NCBI GenBank assembly: GCA_965222645.1
Contig: OZ244968.1
Span: 5,828,001-5,892,000 of the forward strand
DNA length: 64,000 nt
Direction: 5' to 3'
Source: JABDMH01 sp965222645
Lineage (GTDB): Bacteria; Bacteroidota; Bacteroidia; Chitinophagales; Saprospiraceae
Below, piece by piece: positions 9,261 through 19,200 of the stretch; position 1 is the stretch's first letter; each line of letters begins with the position of its first letter. The translations under genes were made by a program, and so were the position numbers. Under the pieces are notes generated by a model. That model saw only the letters and a list, made by a program, of their open reading frames with translations, was not told the DNA's origin and searched no databases.

Positions 9261-9550
9261 TTTAGTTTAAAATTATGTTGCACAGCTCAAAGGAATGTCT
9301 AAGTTCACAACTCAAAATTAGTTGGTTAAAATGTGGAGCTACTGCTCTCATTGACGTAAACAATACAGCCTGCACCATTTGTCAATCGCGGTTGAATGAA
9401 CCCTGCTAGGGAAGCCCCTTGGGATACTTCTTAAGGCAAGATAGTGGTTTTTTGGGTCAGGCTGTATAAAACGGACCAAATTATGCCAACCATCCCGGGC
9501 CAAGTAATGCCACTGGTAGAATCAATGCTATCTACCGCAGTTACCGCAAT

Positions 9551-9895
9551 TTACTTTTTCTTCCTCTTACTTGACTTTGCCAAAGGATTAAAATCCAGAC
9601 AAAGCTGTACCCAATATTCAAGTTGCTCGTCGAGGTCTATAGCTGAAGGCTCGACAAAAACATACCCTTTCATCGGCCTGCCTGTAAATTTCATTTCTTT
9701 GCAACCCGGTTTTTCTAATGCGTCTACGTAGGCATCCGGACCAATACGTGCCATTAACTCGTCTTTGACGATGCCTACACACATTTTGTCATCGACCATA
9801 AATGTAAGCCCACCCATCATTTTTTTTGCGTGGTATTTCACTTTCTTATGATCCAATATTCTTTTTATCCGCTCCTCAAGATGTTCGTCGTACAT
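9551..9895 (-). CDS. TfoX/Sxy N-terminal-domain protein
   Basis: The 114 residues match the small single-domain TfoX_N family: KMMGGLTFMVDDKMCVGIVKDELMARIGP in the first half, and FTGRPMKGYVFVEPSAID then LDEQLEYWVQLCLDFN in the second. The tail is basic (KSSKRKKK). In gamma-proteobacteria the fused TfoX/Sxy controls competence; stand-alone N-domain proteins in Bacteroidota have no assigned role. It lies 22 bases downstream of the NAD(P)-binding gene on the same strand and is probably co-transcribed with it. About 290 bases without a recognisable gene separate it from the HEPN-like gene, and I see no clear signals there. Confidence 0.8.
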   Translation of the reverse strand: MYDEHLEERIKRILDHKKVKYHAKKMMGGLTFMVDDKMCVGIVKDELMARIGPDAYVDALEKPGCKEMKFTGRPMKGYVFVEPSAIDLDEQLEYWVQLCLDFNPLAKSSKRKKK

Positions 9896-9917
9896 TGTTT
9901 CTTATTTTATCGTCTAG

Positions 9918-10574
9918 TTATTTTCTGGCAGCTAGGAGTATATCACGGCATTCCAGTACTTTCTTGTCTCGGGATTCAGATGCCACATTTATCATCGCCC
10001 GGCCGATCTCAGCAAGGGATGTAACGTATTTTGGAAAAAGTGCGCGCAACACGGGCGATAAAAAATTGAGATACTTATAAGCTTTCTGCGTTCTCTTTAA
10101 TCCCTTTGTCGGTATAATGTATCCCGGTCTAAACGCATATGCATCCTCGAATCCCATATTTAGGATTTTATTTTCTGCTTTACCCTTGACACGGGCCCAC
10201 ATGCTGCGCCCTTTTTCAGTACTGTCTGTGCCAGCACCGGAGACATAAATCATCTTGATTTTTGGATTATGCGTGAGCAGCATTTTTCCAAACTGGACAG
10301 CCAGATCATAAGTGATTTTATGATAAGCCTCTTCTTTCATTCCCACTGAAGATATACCAAGACAATAAAAGCATGCATCATATCCTTCGATTACGGCTTT
10401 TAGAGAAGTTAAATCAAAAAAATCTTTGTGAATAATCTCCTTTATTTTTTTGCTTTTTATTCCTGATGGACGTCTATTTATAAGGAGAATATCAGTGATC
10501 CTGTTATCATTTATACACTCGTGTACCACTCCTTCACCTACCATGCCAGTGGCTCCCGTGACTACAACTTTCAT
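9918..10574 (-). CDS. NAD(P)-binding epimerase/reductase-like protein
   Basis: The 218-residue Rossmann-fold protein begins MKVVVTGATGMVGEGVV, the GxxGxxG dinucleotide-binding loop of atypical short-chain dehydrogenases of the NmrA/YbjT type. Further family features are CFYCLGISSVGMKE around residue 68, MIYVSGAGTD around 112, and AYAFRPGYIIPTKG around 148, with no classic Tyr-x3-Lys pair at the normal place. No signal peptide is present, so it is cytosolic. Substrate is unknown. It is followed at 22 bases by the TfoX-like gene. Confidence 0.8.
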   Translation of the reverse strand: MKVVVTGATGMVGEGVVHECINDNRITDILLINRRPSGIKSKKIKEIIHKDFFDLTSLKAVIEGYDACFYCLGISSVGMKEEAYHKITYDLAVQFGKMLLTHNPKIKMIYVSGAGTDSTEKGRSMWARVKGKAENKILNMGFEDAYAFRPGYIIPTKGLKRTQKAYKYLNFLSPVLRALFPKYVTSLAEIGRAMINVASESRDKKVLECRDILLAARK

Positions 10575-10715
10575 AAGTGAAATTTTAGGATATTTGAAGA
10601 AAATATAATTCTCATTCTGACAGCTAATTTAAGCCACGAGCTGCAGGTCTGTTTTCAAACAATCAAAACGGTTTTGTTTAAGATCGATGACTTTTGCAAC
10701 CCACCCCGGTATTTG

Positions 10716-12194
10716 TTAATACTTTGCAGGCACACCCTTCCCCGGCAGGGATGATTTAATAAACTCCCTTAAGTGCTCATTTGCGGATTCCAAATCTTCT
10801 CGCCGCAGATACATCATATGCCCACTTCGATATCCTTTGAAGTCTAAACGGTCACTCATTTTACCACTTGGATCGATATTCCACATGCTGTATTTTGCAT
10901 TGAAATAGGTTGTAGCTCCATCGTAATAACCAGATTGGATTAGCACTTTTAAATACGGATTTTGAGCCATGGCCTGCCTCAAATTTTCTCCCGTGCGATC
11001 CCCGTTCCGGTCCCAGGGTCTGACAGAGCCAAACATATTGTATTTTATATCTGTCTCAAACTTCAGGTGATTTCTTATGTAATAATTTATGGCCGGTGTA
11101 AAGGAATGCAGCCATGAGGTCAGTTCGGCACTGTAGTCTGGTCGTGTTCCGGCATCTTCGCGGTCAATACCCAAATACCGGCTATCTAGTCTCCCCAATG
11201 TAAATCCGGTGCTCTTGCGCTGTAAATCCTTCCAGAAATAGGAGATGGGCACCTTTAAATTGTTTTGCAATACAGTCTCCATTGAAAGACCTGAAAATCT
11301 GGTGATCCCTTCGGCGATTTTATTCTTTGTGTCGATATCGAGAAAACCTCCCTTTGCAAGTGCAGGAAGTGCCTCGTTTATCGCAAAGTCTTCGGATAGA
11401 GCAAGCACATCATCCAAATCCTGCGACTGCAGATTTTTGGGCAATGCCTTGTGATACCATGCAGCTGCACTAAAGTAAGGTATGCGGTTTGCGGCTTCAA
11501 CCGGGCCATCCCGTTCTATCCCCAGACCCGTTGGCGAGACAAGGATTACTCCATTTAAGTACATCCACTGAGCATTTTGCAACTCCAAAGCTAATCCTGA
11601 CACACGGGTGGTGCCATAGCTTTCTCCGATGAGGTACTTGGGAGAACGCCACCTGTTTTTTCGCGTCACAAAATTATTTAGCCAATCTGCCAGGTACTTG
11701 ATATCCTGGTTGACTCCAAAAAATGTTTTTTTATCGACCTCAGGATCCAGTATCCGGGAGTAAGCTGTATTTACGGGATTTACATAGACGATATCGGCGA
11801 CATCAAGCAAGGAATATGGGTTGTCACGGATGCCATAGGGCTGAATCGGATATCCCTCATCATCAATTTCTAAGACCACAGGTCCCGTGTAGGCGATGTG
11901 CATCCATACTGATGCTGAACCTGGGCCACCATTAAATGAAATCACCAATGGTCTTTCAGCTTGGTTTGTGATGTCTGTACGCTCATAAAAAGTATAGAAC
12001 AAAGAAGCTATGGCCCTTCCGTCTTCTCCCCACACCGGTTGTGTACCACAGGTAGCCCGGTAGGGCACTCTTTCTCCTTTTATCGTTGTCTCATGTTGTG
12101 TGACAATGGTGGTGTCTGCCGGGAGTTTGCGCATTTGGGAAAACGCTGGGATAGAAAGGAAGGATAGAACGGTAAAAGTTATCAGATGTTTCAT
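10716..12194 (-). CDS. Secreted serine carboxypeptidase, peptidase family S10
   Basis: The S10 hallmarks are present: an oxyanion-type SFNGGPGSASVW, the nucleophile motif GESYGTTR, and the C-terminal GHMMYLRRE region with the His. Asp appears within QSGYYDGATTYF. The start chosen is the ATG at 12194, which gives the signal peptide MKHLITFTVLSFLSIPAFSQ with AGGAAA about 7 bases upstream. An ATG 33 bases earlier would add charged residues before the signal and overlap the preceding gene. The mature protein is about 470 residues, typical of bacterial S10 enzymes, which remove C-terminal residues from peptides in the periplasm or outside. It begins 4 bases after the YdeI-like gene, so they share a transcript. 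Confidence 0.9.
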   Translation of the reverse strand: MKHLITFTVLSFLSIPAFSQMRKLPADTTIVTQHETTIKGERVPYRATCGTQPVWGEDGRAIASLFYTFYERTDITNQAERPLVISFNGGPGSASVWMHIAYTGPVVLEIDDEGYPIQPYGIRDNPYSLLDVADIVYVNPVNTAYSRILDPEVDKKTFFGVNQDIKYLADWLNNFVTRKNRWRSPKYLIGESYGTTRVSGLALELQNAQWMYLNGVILVSPTGLGIERDGPVEAANRIPYFSAAAWYHKALPKNLQSQDLDDVLALSEDFAINEALPALAKGGFLDIDTKNKIAEGITRFSGLSMETVLQNNLKVPISYFWKDLQRKSTGFTLGRLDSRYLGIDREDAGTRPDYSAELTSWLHSFTPAINYYIRNHLKFETDIKYNMFGSVRPWDRNGDRTGENLRQAMAQNPYLKVLIQSGYYDGATTYFNAKYSMWNIDPSGKMSDRLDFKGYRSGHMMYLRREDLESANEHLREFIKSSLPGKGVPAKY

Positions 12195-12198
12195 TTTT

Positions 12199-12801
12199 TT
12201 ATTTCCTGTTTTTCGAATATTTATCATTTAAACCTATCCCTGATAAGATCATCGGTGTAATTTTCTTTAAGCGTCTAAGTTTTGTTGTTTCTTGTTTAGC
12301 CGTATCGATATATTCTGCAAAATCTCTTTTTTTTGACAGACTCAATCTTTCGAATGCAACCCGTAGTTTTTTATCGCTTTCGAATGTTTTTTTCATAAGA
12401 GATGGAATAACAAGAGGTTTTTTTTGAGTAGGTTTAATTGTTTTTCCGGCCCTGAAATTAGCTAAGGATTCGCGAATGTATTTTTTCACAAGGCGAGTCT
12501 TCACGTCTGATGCCGACGTAAACCTCCATTGCCTCATCGCTTTGGTTTTCCCCTCTTGTGCATTTACCAGGACGCCTGCTTCATCCTTGAGAAGTCCACC
12601 CTGGAAAAACCAGATGCCCGCGTATTTTTTTGTAGCTCCCAGACCACAAATGTTTTTACCGTCATGTGTATATACAGGTAAACTCCACTTGTAATCCGGA
12701 GTCAACCCACAGGAAATCATGATTTTATCCAGTTTGGTAAGTATTTCTTTTCTATCGCCGTGTTTTTTAAAGTAAGCAGCTATTTTTTGCTCAGTATTCA
12801 T
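12199..12801 (-). CDS. DUF1801/YdeI-type protein
   Basis: The 200-residue soluble protein has a DUF1801-like N-terminal half (LTKLDKIMISCGLTPDYKWSLPVYTHDGKNICGLGATKKYAGIWFFQGGLLKD), the compact fold shared with frataxin-like YdhG proteins. The YdeI/OmpD-associated helical tail follows (IPSLMKKTFESDKKLRVAFERLSLSKKRDFAEYIDTAKQ). Members occur beside TfoX_N genes in Bacteroidota; function is unknown, and the YdeI link to peptide resistance comes from enterobacteria. It lies between a TfoX_N gene (59 bases upstream) and the S10 peptidase gene (4 bases downstream) on the same strand. Confidence 0.85.
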   Translation of the reverse strand: MNTEQKIAAYFKKHGDRKEILTKLDKIMISCGLTPDYKWSLPVYTHDGKNICGLGATKKYAGIWFFQGGLLKDEAGVLVNAQEGKTKAMRQWRFTSASDVKTRLVKKYIRESLANFRAGKTIKPTQKKPLVIPSLMKKTFESDKKLRVAFERLSLSKKRDFAEYIDTAKQETTKLRRLKKITPMILSGIGLNDKYSKNRK

Positions 12802-12860
12802 TTTTGTAGAGGTCAGTTGTTATTAGATGTCGTTTAGACAGTCCTTGCAAACATTTGATT

Positions 12861-13187
12861 TTATTTTTTACTTCTCTGTGCTGCTTCAAAGGATTTCTCC
12901 GCCCACTTTTTTAGCGTGGCCTTATCTTCCACCACATCAGGTGGAACCTCCCAATAGGGCATACCCTTCTTTTTTGACTTGCTCTCATAGGGTTTCATTC
13001 CCGCAGCTTCATAATCCGGTCGATTGTGATCATCGACTTTCAGGCGGAATGTATCTCCGCCAATCATCCCAAACATTTTCCCGTCCTTAAAAAAGCCAAT
13101 TCCCCCAAACATTTTCTTTGTATCAAATGGGGCAAACTCACTGAGTTGGTCCACGATAAAATTTTTGAATTCTTCGCTCACAGCCAT
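12861..13187 (-). CDS. TfoX/Sxy N-terminal-domain protein (second copy)
   Basis: The 108 residues carry the TfoX_N pattern FVDQL..FAPFDTKKMFGGIGFFKDGKMFGMIGGDTFRLKVDD, with a YWEVPPDVVED segment near the C-terminus and a basic tail. It is clearly diverged from the other TfoX-like protein at 9551-9895, so the two are not a recent duplication. It begins 26 bases after the NHL-Kelch gene and 59 bases before the YdeI-like gene on the same strand, suggesting one operon. Function is unknown outside competence regulators of other phyla. Confidence 0.85.
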   Translation of the reverse strand: MAVSEEFKNFIVDQLSEFAPFDTKKMFGGIGFFKDGKMFGMIGGDTFRLKVDDHNRPDYEAAGMKPYESKSKKKGMPYWEVPPDVVEDKATLKKWAEKSFEAAQRSKK

Positions 13188-13213
13188 TTCTTCTGTCGAT
13201 TTTGTTATTTAAA

Positions 13214-15064
13214 CTATTCTTTACTGCCGGAAAGATTCCAGCAATCAATACTTTTCATCTCCGGTCCTCCACCCCGGTCACTGCTGCCGCCTGCCAGATA
13301 GACTTTTCCATTCCAGTATATTGCTTGACTTCCATGCCTGCCTTGCAGCATCGGTGGTAATTTTTTCCAGGAACCCTCCTCGATATTATAAGCTTCTACT
13401 TCATCATGCGCCGGAACCTGATTTCCACTTTCACCTCCCAGAATAATTAAGTTATCTCCATCCACCACGACCGTGGTGCCAGCCCGTTCGGTAGGAATAT
13501 TAGCAGTAGCAGGCAGGGTCGACCACGTATTTGTCTTAAAATCAAATACATCAACTTCTGCAAAGGTGGCGTCAATCACACTATTCGTTTTTGCCGATGA
13601 GTTACGACCACCAGCTGCATAGAGTTTATCATCGATCACGGCAGCCTGGAAATGATCCCTGGTGCGAGGTGCATCTGGCATGGAACGCCATTGCCCGGTA
13701 GCTGGATCAAACTCATCAAACCAGGTTGTATGACCTGTAAAGTGCCCCAATTCGTTGCCACAGAGTAAATAAATCTTGTCATTGTAGACTACAACTCCGG
13801 CCGAACCCCGGTGACGACCGTCCGGTAAGCGCCCGGCTGTACGCCAGCTGTCTGTACCGGGATTGTAGACATGCAAAAATGCGATGGGCTCTTCTTTTGG
13901 ATAGGGTCCCGTGAATGCTCCTACTACCCAAATTTCGCCCTCATAAACAACTGCTTGAAAATGGTGCATTTCCAACGGACTGTCCTTGCCTTTTGACCAT
14001 TTTTTTGTCGTGGGATCATAAATGTCGAGGGCATGGGTATTGCGACCTCCGAGTGCATAAAACTTTCCCTTGATCTCGGCAAATGCACTTTCGTGCCGGT
14101 AGTGGGCACAATTCTCAGTGATGATGCGCTCCCAGTCTCCAGCCAAAAAATTCTGTCGGAACTTCTGGACCCTCCAATTCAAAACTTCTGTTACATACAA
14201 TTCCTCTTGAGGTCCGGATGCGATTCCATGAGCTGCCCGGAGGTTTCCAGGCATTGATCCAGCACCCGCGTCGTATTTACCTATTATTTGTCCATCCATA
14301 GTCAGCTTGTAAATCACCTCGGCATCTCCATCCACCAGATATAAATTGCGCTCAGGGCTTTTTGCTAAACCCCACGGTTTTCCCACATGTGTCCACTCCT
14401 CTACAAAAGCTCCCTCCCTGTCAAAAACCTGGACGCGTTTGTTATACCGATCAGCAACATACACCCGGTTGCGATCAACAACGATATTGTGGGGATTGTC
14501 AAAATTTCCCTGTTCGGGTCCCTGCTCACCCCAGGTGCGAATAAATGTGCCGTGGCGATCTACCTGAACAATACGGTGATTTCCATATCCATCGGCAATG
14601 AAAACATCACCGTTGCTGCTGAATCCGATATCTGCAGGCTTAAAAAACAAGGGCATATCTCGCACATCATCAAATAGGCCAGGAGTATTGCGTTGACCCA
14701 AAACCATCTCTACATGTCCCTCAGGGTCAAACTTGAGGACTGTATGGGTCTCCAAGTCCGTAGTCCAAATATTGTCGTGCTGGTCTACCCGAAGCCCATG
14801 TGGATCGACAAAGAGCCCTTCTCCAAATGATCGAATGTAGTCACCATTAGCGCCAAATTCAACAAGTTTTCTATTGCCCTTATTAAAAACAAATACGTGT
14901 CCCTTTGAATTGACCGCCACACCCGTTGGTTGAATAAATTGGCCATCCGGTGGTGGTGCAAAAAAGTCCGGAATTAATTCGAGGTCAAATCTGGGCTGGG
15001 CATATACCTCCATGCCGAATAAACAGAGACAGTAAATGATCAGCGAAAGTTCTTTTCTTAACAT
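13214..15064 (-). CDS. Secreted NHL-repeat plus Kelch-repeat double propeller protein
   Basis: The signal peptide is MLRKELSLIIYCLCLFGMEVYAQ. Residues about 35-310 are NHL repeats (PTGVAVNSKGHVFVFNKGNRKLVEF, PADIGFSSNGDVFIADGYGNHRIVQ, PHNIVVDRNRVYVADRYNKRVQVF), as in peptidyl-alpha-hydroxyglycine lyase-like propellers. Residues about 320-610 are Kelch repeats (HESAFAEIKGKFYALGGRNTHALDIYDPTTKKW, HFQAAVIDDKLYAAGGRN, HGSQAIYWNGKVYLAGGSSD). No sorting domain or lipobox is present, so it is probably periplasmic or exported as such. The fusion of two propellers suggests a ligand-binding or lyase-plus-binding role; no active site could be defined. It heads the run of small genes to its left. Confidence 0.85.
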   Translation of the reverse strand: MLRKELSLIIYCLCLFGMEVYAQPRFDLELIPDFFAPPPDGQFIQPTGVAVNSKGHVFVFNKGNRKLVEFGANGDYIRSFGEGLFVDPHGLRVDQHDNIWTTDLETHTVLKFDPEGHVEMVLGQRNTPGLFDDVRDMPLFFKPADIGFSSNGDVFIADGYGNHRIVQVDRHGTFIRTWGEQGPEQGNFDNPHNIVVDRNRVYVADRYNKRVQVFDREGAFVEEWTHVGKPWGLAKSPERNLYLVDGDAEVIYKLTMDGQIIGKYDAGAGSMPGNLRAAHGIASGPQEELYVTEVLNWRVQKFRQNFLAGDWERIITENCAHYRHESAFAEIKGKFYALGGRNTHALDIYDPTTKKWSKGKDSPLEMHHFQAVVYEGEIWVVGAFTGPYPKEEPIAFLHVYNPGTDSWRTAGRLPDGRHRGSAGVVVYNDKIYLLCGNELGHFTGHTTWFDEFDPATGQWRSMPDAPRTRDHFQAAVIDDKLYAAGGRNSSAKTNSVIDATFAEVDVFDFKTNTWSTLPATANIPTERAGTTVVVDGDNLIILGGESGNQVPAHDEVEAYNIEEGSWKKLPPMLQGRHGSQAIYWNGKVYLAGGSSDRGGGPEMKSIDCWNLSGSKE

Positions 15065-15197
15065 TCTAACACTATTTAAACCATTGATTGCAGTTTGACT
15101 ATTACAAGTTCGCTCTCACAAATCCGCTGGGATGGTCGGAATAATTCTTGCTCATGTCGGCTTGAGAGTTGTAACATCCAATTTCATTAGCCAAACT

Positions 15198-15929
15198 TCA
15201 GGTCTTCTTCTGATAGTCTCCCTTACTAAAATACTTTTCTATAAAACAATACAAAAAAATAAAAAAATAACGACTACCCATCTCCTTGATTTTGAGGTTT
15301 GATTGTCCCTGGGTCCTGTCTTTCCAACTGTTTGGCAGGACAGTGTAATTATATCCTCTCACGATTGCCTTAAGAGGCATTTCCAAAGTAAGATTGAAGT
15401 GGGGAGACAATAATGGCTGGATGCCTTCAATGCAATTTCTGCGATACAGCTTGAAAGCATTGGTCATATCATTATAAGGTACCCTAAAGACCACTTTTAC
15501 GATATGGTTTGCCAACCGATTTAATATCAGTTTTACCCTGGGATAGTTATGGACAGCCCCCCCTTTTATAAATCGGCTACCGAATACGCAGTCGAAATTA
15601 CCATTGTTCATCTCCCGATAAAAGGCCACCAGGTCCTGTGGATCATCGGAAAGGTCAGCCATCATGATCGCCACACAATCCCCCTCGAAATGCTCCAATC
15701 CAAATCTCACAGCATTTCCATAACCTCGGGGTCTTCCATTCTGCAGCCAGCGAAATGTTGTTATCTGCTGTCTCAATTGATCCAGGACGTCTTCGGTACC
15801 ATCCGTTGAATGATCATCTATCACAATAATTTCATGGTCGATTGCAGCAACCGCCTGGTGAATCGCCCGGATCGTTGCTGGCAGGAGTACGGCCTCATTC
15901 AAGGCTGGAATTATGACACTGAGTTTCAA
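15198..15929 (-). CDS. Family 2 glycosyltransferase, dolichol-phosphate-mannose-synthase-like
   Basis: The 243 residues open MKLSVIIPALNEAVLLPATI, the GT2 nucleotide-sugar-binding start. IIVIDDHSTDGTEDVL and MMADLSDDPQDL follow (the DxD-type metal site is here DLSDDP), then SRFIKGGAVHNYPRVK and MTNAFKLYRR as in DPM1/polyprenyl-phosphate glycosyltransferases. There is no membrane anchor beyond the aromatic C-terminal helix (RYFFIFLYCFIEKYF). Likely role: transfer of a sugar to polyprenyl phosphate or a glycan at the inner membrane. A TAnnTTTG element lies 18 bases before the ATG. Confidence 0.85.
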   Translation of the reverse strand: MKLSVIIPALNEAVLLPATIRAIHQAVAAIDHEIIVIDDHSTDGTEDVLDQLRQQITTFRWLQNGRPRGYGNAVRFGLEHFEGDCVAIMMADLSDDPQDLVAFYREMNNGNFDCVFGSRFIKGGAVHNYPRVKLILNRLANHIVKVVFRVPYNDMTNAFKLYRRNCIEGIQPLLSPHFNLTLEMPLKAIVRGYNYTVLPNSWKDRTQGQSNLKIKEMGSRYFFIFLYCFIEKYFSKGDYQKKT

Positions 15930-15947
15930 GATTTATTACACTGACAA

Positions 15948-15955
15948 CAAATTTA
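15948..15955 (-). promoter_or_regulatory. Putative -7 element for the glycosyltransferase gene
   Basis: On the minus strand the bases read TAAATTTG, a match to the Bacteroidota -7 consensus TAnnTTTG, 18 bases upstream of the ATG. No convincing -33 TTG was found, so this is a tentative call. Confidence 0.35.
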
Positions 15956-16155
15956 AAGTTGATTTCTGGATCCGAAGATCACAAATTCTGACAGATAAGT
16001 ACGGTCTAAAAAGTGCTCGTTAGGTAAGAGGAAAGGGTAAAATCTATGCACTTTGCAACGCTCACCGGTGCGAGAACATTGATGCCCATACCCCTATCAG
16101 CGTTATCTTTTATCGACACTTAAATGAAAACAGCTGTGAGTGACTTCTTTTCGAC

Positions 16156-16190
16156 AAAAAGAGCAACCCACGGATAGTCTGTCCGTGGGT
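16156..16190 (-). terminator. Rho-independent terminator of the giant repeat protein gene
   Basis: A perfect 9-bp stem (16166-16174 with 16182-16190, ACCCACGGA / TCCGTGGGT) closes a 7-nt loop. Read on the minus strand it is followed by TGCTCTTTTTG. It starts 39 bases after the stop of the repeat gene. The remaining gap up to 15930 shows nothing else recognisable. Confidence 0.8.
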
Positions 16191-16229
16191 CGCAGCACCT
16201 TTCATCTCGGATATTAGTGGATTCGTGCA

Positions 16230-19200
16230 CTAATTCTGCTTCAACAATTTTCTTGTGATAACTTGTTCCCCATTTCTTATCTGAAGAACATAGAGCCCTG
16301 GTGTAATATCCACAACAGACAAGTTTATAGTCTGCACGGATAAAGATGGAAGTGTCCAGTTTTTTATCTGCGTTCCAGTCATATTGTAAAGGGAGAGAAC
16401 TGTTTCGTACCTGGAGTCACCGGCAAATCTGCCTTCAATCGATTCCCTTATGGGATTGATTACGAAAATCTCAAGTTCAGAAACATGTGATTCCTCAAGT
16501 CCTCTTGCTCCAAACGCATTTGACTCTATACGATTTACCGTAATAAAGTTATCAGACAGATCAAAGCACTCATCACTGAAGTCAATCTCCATGGCGAGGT
16601 CACCCACTTTTGCAGTCAATGTCCCTGTGTAAGATAATCCCCAGACTAAACAAGTGCCGGCACCTGCACCTTCAAAGTTTTGTGAAGATCCCATAGGGAT
16701 TCCGAGAATATTTCCATCGGGATCCGTGATCACGTATGTAAATTTCGATTCTGATGCACCTTCCGTCATAAACTCGACAATATCATCGATTCCATCTCCG
16801 GGATTGGTCGTCACCTCTGTTAATCCATCTACTGTCGAGACCATTCCTGCATTGGGAGTTGCTCTGATTACTGTGATGAAGTTGTCAGACAGATCGCTAT
16901 CGCCATCCGAGAGCGGACCGGCATTGGCATCATCTCCGACCATTGCAGTCAGGTTTCCGGTGTATGCAAGTCCCCAAACGAGGCAAGTCCCTTCACCGGC
17001 GCCTTCAAAATTTTGACTATCACCTTCGGGTATACCGAGAATGATACCATCGGGATCTGTAATCACATATGTAAACTGAGCGTCCGGTGTTGCTCGATTG
17101 CTGACGAACATGACGATGTCGTCCACTCCATCACCGGGGCAAGTATAACGTGTCGTGGCGCCACTGGGCATGGCAACAGTACCTCCGTTGAGACCGGCTT
17201 TGCGATTGACCGTAATAAAATTGTCGGAAAGATCGAAGCACTCATCACTCAATGCGATGTCCATGGCATTATCTCCCACCATGGCCGTAATGTTCCCGGT
17301 ATATGCAAGTCCCCAAACGAGGCAAGTCCCTTCACCGGCGCCTTCAAAATTCTGTGAAGGTACGTCCGGAAGTCCTAAAATATTTCCATCGGGATCTGTA
17401 ATTACATAGGTGTACTTAGATGCCGAAGCTCCGGAAGACATAAACTCTACAATATCGTCAACTCCATCACCCGGAGTGGTTGTGATTTCAGTGAGCCCCA
17501 GAGATGTAGCAACGGTACCACCGTTGGCCATCGCCCTATTGATGGTGATATAGTTGTCAGACAGATCGCTATCGCCATCCGAGAGCGGACCGGCATTGGC
17601 ATCATCTCCGACCATTGCAGTCAGGTTTCCGGTGTATGCAAGTCCCCAAACGAGACAAGTCCCTTCACCGGCGCCTTCAAAATTTTGATTATCACCGTCG
17701 GGTATGCCGAGAATGATACCATCGGGATCTGTAATCACATATGTAAACTGAGCATCCGGTGTTGCTCGATTGCTGACGAACATGACGATGTCGTCCACTC
17801 CATCACCGGGGCAAGTATAACGTGTCGTGGCGCCACTGGGCATGGCAACAGTACCTCCGTTGAGACCGGCTTTGCGATTGACCGTAATAAAATTGTCGGA
17901 AAGATCGAAGCACTCATCACTCAGTGCGATGTCCATGGCATTAATTCCCGCCATGGCCGTAATGTTCCCGGTATATGCAAGTCCCCAAACGAGGCAAGTC
18001 CCTTCACCGGCACCTTCAAAATTCTGTGAAGGTACGTCCGGAAGTCCTAAAATATTTCCATCGGGATCTGTAATTACATAGGTGTACTTAGATGCCGAAG
18101 CTCCGGAAGACATAAACTCTACAATATCGTCAACTCCATCACCCGGAGTGGTTGTGATTTCAGTGAGCCCCAAAGATGTAGCGACGGTACCACCGTTGGC
18201 CATCGCCCTATTGATGGTGATATAGTTGTCAGACAGATCGCTATCGCCATCCGAGAGCGGACCGGCATTGGCATCATCTCCGACCATTGCAGTCAGGTTT
18301 CCAGTGTATGCAAGTCCCCAAACGAGACAAGTCCCTTCACCGGCGCCTTCAAAATTTTGATTATCACCGTCGGGTATTCCGAGGATGATACCGTCGGGAT
18401 CCGTAATCACATATGTAAACTGAGCGTCCGGTGTTGCTCGATTGCTGACGAACATGACGATGTCGTCCACTCCATCACCGGGGCAAGTATAACGTGTCGT
18501 GGCGCCACTGGGCATGGCAACAGTACCTCCGTTGAGACCGGCTTTGCGATTGACCGTAATAAAATTGTCGGAAAGATCGAAGCACTCATCACTCAGTGCG
18601 ATGTCCATGGCATTATCTCCCACCATGGCCGTAATGTTCCCGGTATATGCAAGTCCCCAAACGAGGCAAGTCCCTTCACCGGCGCCTTCAAAATTCTGTG
18701 AAGGTACATCCGGAAGTCCTAAAATATTTCCATCGGGATCTGTAATTACATAGGTGTACTTAGATTCCGAAGCTCCGGAAGACATAAACTCTACAATATC
18801 GTCAACTCCATCACCCGGAGTGGTTGTGATTTCAGTGAGCCCCAAAGATGTAGCGACGGTACCACCGTTGGCCATCGCCCTATTGATGGTGATATAGTTG
18901 TCAGACAGATCGCTATCGCCATCCGAGAGCGGACCGGCATTGGCATCACCTCCGACCATTGCAGTCAGGTTTCCGGTGTATGCAAGTCCCCAAACGAGGC
19001 AAGCACCTTCACCAGCGCCTTCGAAATTTTGACTATCACCTTCGGGTATACCGAGAATGATACCGTCGGGATCTGTAATCACAAATGTGAATTGAGCATC
19101 CGGACTAGCGCCTTCGCTGACGAACATGACGATGTCGTCCACTCCATCACCGGGGCAAGTATAGCGTGTCGTGGCGCCACTGGGCATGGCAACAGTTCCC

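Noticed and set aside
9261..9550. Possible further mobile-element end in the 290-base gap
   Set aside because: The sequence has scattered GC-rich bits but no inverted ends, no coding frame and no match I recognise; left unannotated.
17013..18753. Repeated 84- and 114-residue open frames on the plus strand opposite the giant repeat gene
   Set aside because: They recur with the 672-bp period because they are shadows of the repeats; they lack start signals and a plausible composition, while the minus frame has signal peptide, modules and sorting domain.
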